Part shown: positions 6,440-7,288 of the stretch, one piece after another
How positions within the stretch are numbered: the stretch's first letter is position 1
Layout of the letters: the number at the start of each line of letters is the position of its first letter
Origin: an uncultured Lachnospiraceae bacterium
Lineage (GTDB): Bacteria > Bacillota > Clostridia > Lachnospirales > Lachnospiraceae
Assembly (NCBI GenBank): GCA_946183625.1
Contig: CAMHCL010000077.1
Span: 1 to 7,288 of the forward strand
DNA length: 7,288 bases
Reading direction: 5' to 3'
Program-made: the position numbers and the translations under genes
The notes under the pieces: generated by a model
What the model was told of the DNA's origin: nothing
Seen by the model: the letters and a program-made list of their open reading frames with translations, nothing else
The model's database searches: none

Positions 6440-6446
6440 CTCCTTT
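6440..6446 (-). promoter_or_regulatory. Ribosome binding site of rmlD
   Basis: AAAGGAG on the minus strand, 7 nt from the ATG at 6432. It is the strongest Shine-Dalgarno in the window and lies in the short gap after the MATE remnant stop. Confidence 0.8.
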
Positions 6447-6451
6447 ACACA

Positions 6452-6622
6452 TTAACCAACTGGTCCAAAAAGCCCGACAGCAGAAAGTGCTTTCGGGCCA
6501 AGGATTCTACTGGTAACAATTCCATCTATAAGTGAATTAATAGCATTTACGATTATTCCAAATATCTGCATTGGAAGAATCTTCAGATACATTTGTCTTA
6601 CAATAGAACTACTATTCTTCAT
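6452..6622 (-). pseudogene. Truncated N-terminus of a MATE family efflux transporter
   Basis: The 56-codon minus-strand frame from ATG 6622 to TAA 6452-6454 reads like the start of a MATE multidrug/Na+ antiporter. After MKNSSSIVRQ come KILPMQIFGIIVNAIN and SLIDGIVTSRILG, then GPKALSAVGLFGPVG. In intact MATE proteins this is transmembrane helix 1 and the conserved (R)-x-LG-x-x-ALAAVGL entry to helix 2. Whole transporters are about 440-460 residues, so roughly seven eighths is missing and the frame stops immediately after the GPVG segment. I infer a large deletion that joined the 5' end of a MATE gene to the leader of rmlD. The frame is intact, so expression of a small membrane peptide cannot be excluded, but the upstream AGAG site is a poor ribosome binding site. 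It lies 18 nt after purB. Confidence 0.75.
6467..6498 (-). terminator. Terminator-like hairpin within the MATE remnant (possible purB terminator)
   Basis: On the minus strand GCCCGA / TCGGGC (plus-strand arms 6493-6498 and 6472-6477) enclose an inner AGCA / TGCT stem across one A-G mismatch and a 5-nt loop. The hairpin is followed by TTTTT (6467-6471). In form it is an intrinsic terminator about 145 nt after the purB stop. However, the same bases encode the conserved GPKALSAVGLF of the MATE remnant, so the structure may simply follow from those codons. If active, it would limit read-through from purB into rmlD. Confidence 0.5.
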
Positions 6623-6640
6623 TTATATGATCTCTAGTTT

Positions 6641-7288
6641 TTATACATTTATCTCAGCTGTAAGTCCTAACTCTTCCTTATTAGCATCAAGGATTGGCTG
6701 AATAACTTCATTAATGTATTCTTCTGTCTGTTCTGGAGCACGACCTACATAGAGTGATGGTTTCATAAGTTCCTTCAGTTCATCCAGAGTTTTTCCAAAT
6801 GCAGGGTCTGCCGCAATAAGCTCAAGAAGGTTGTTCTCTTTTCCTTCTCTCTTAACGTTTGCGCCAGCTTCCATGGAGTACTGTCTGATCTTCTCATGAA
6901 GCTCCTGTCTGTCTCCACCTGCCTTTGTTGCATCCATCATTATATTCTCAGTAGCCATGAATGGAATCTCTTCCATAAACTTCTTCTCTATTACCTTGTC
7001 ATATACAACAAGACCGTCAACTACGTTAAGATAGAGATCAAGTATTCCATCAACAGCAAGGAATGCTTCAGGTACAGAGATTCTCTTGTTAGCTGAATCA
7101 TCAAGAGTTCTCTCGAACCACTGTGTACTGCTGACTATAGCAGGATTAAGTGCATCACAGATAACGTAATTTGCAAGGGAAGCTATACGCTCGCTGCGCA
7201 TAGGATTTCTCTTATAAGCCATAGCAGATGAACCGATCTGATTCTTCTCGAAAGGCTCTTCTATCTGCTTCAGATGCTGAAGCAGTCT
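6641..7288 (-). CDS. purB: Adenylosuccinate lyase, C-terminal part (5' end outside the window)
   Basis: PurB (EC 4.3.2.2) removes fumarate from SAICAR in IMP synthesis and from adenylosuccinate to give AMP, the step after PurA. The frame is open to the window edge, giving the last 215 residues. The upstream codons read RLLQHLKQIEEPFEKNQIG, directly continuous with the fumarase/aspartase-superfamily signature GSSAMAYKRNPMRSER (coded around 7190-7240). A start at the internal Met 7222 would cut this signature in two and is rejected. The usual Pro after SSAM is Ala here. Downstream, ERTLDDSANKRISVPEAF, PFMATENIMM and KAGGDRQELHEKIR closely follow the animal-type ADSL sequence, marking the longer 'eukaryote-like' PurB subgroup (about 475 residues) rather than the Bacillus or E. 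coli types. The stop is TAA at 6641-6643, with the MATE remnant following. Confidence 0.95.
   Translation of the reverse strand, partial: RLLQHLKQIEEPFEKNQIGSSAMAYKRNPMRSERIASLANYVICDALNPAIVSSTQWFERTLDDSANKRISVPEAFLAVDGILDLYLNVVDGLVVYDKVIEKKFMEEIPFMATENIMMDATKAGGDRQELHEKIRQYSMEAGANVKREGKENNLLELIAADPAFGKTLDELKELMKPSLYVGRAPEQTEEYINEVIQPILDANKEELGLTAEINV

Noticed and set aside
6433..6640. T-box or other leader riboswitch before rmlD, suggested by a hairpin with a T tail ahead of the gene
   Set aside because: No T-box sequence or competing antiterminator is visible, and the region is better explained as a MATE coding remnant.
1..7288. CRISPR array, tRNA/rRNA, insertion sequence or phage attachment site
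   Set aside because: No regularly spaced repeats, cloverleaf genes, transposase frames or terminal inverted repeats were seen on either strand.

Overview
The window looks like core chromosome of a low-to-moderate GC Gram-positive anaerobe, most likely in the Clostridia and probably Lachnospiraceae (Butyrivibrio/Roseburia-like). This is inferred from the AT-rich intergenic DNA with sigma-A-type promoters, the strong AGGAG-like ribosome binding sites, the compact 'eukaryote-like' PurB, and the DUF2974 and divergent-PAP2 (YuiD) families. It is not proven by the sequence. All genes but one read on the minus strand.

Right to left, in the direction of transcription: the C-terminal half of adenylosuccinate lyase (purB, cut by the window end at 7288); a 56-codon remnant of a MATE efflux transporter (6452-6622); dTDP-4-dehydrorhamnose reductase (rmlD/rfbD); and a 590-residue fusion of a DUF2974 alpha/beta-hydrolase-like domain with 5-formyltetrahydrofolate cyclo-ligase. 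The only plus-strand gene, a YuiD-type divergent PAP2 membrane protein (3206-3664), converges on the fusion gene and diverges from purA. purA (adenylosuccinate synthetase) has its own promoter and intrinsic terminator. It is followed by a separately promoted GTPase with a disordered Pro/Gln/Asn-rich N-terminus and a DUF697/YcjF-like hydrophobic C-terminus, whose terminator hairpin lies at the extreme left edge.

The functional theme is purine and one-carbon metabolism. PurA and PurB carry out the two steps from IMP to AMP, and 5-FCL returns 5-formyl-THF to the active folate pool that purine synthesis draws on. RmlD belongs to rhamnose or cell-surface sugar synthesis and looks like a passenger, because no rmlABC is present here.

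No CRISPR array, tRNA, rRNA, insertion sequence, phage gene or obvious defence system is visible. The points most worth a second look are the MATE remnant, whose coding sequence contains a terminator-like hairpin; the hydrolase/5-FCL fusion with its tandem pentapeptide linker; and a PurA that departs from the canonical family at several ligand-contact motifs, including TKLD reading TVLD. I do not see convincing evidence of a wholly new system.
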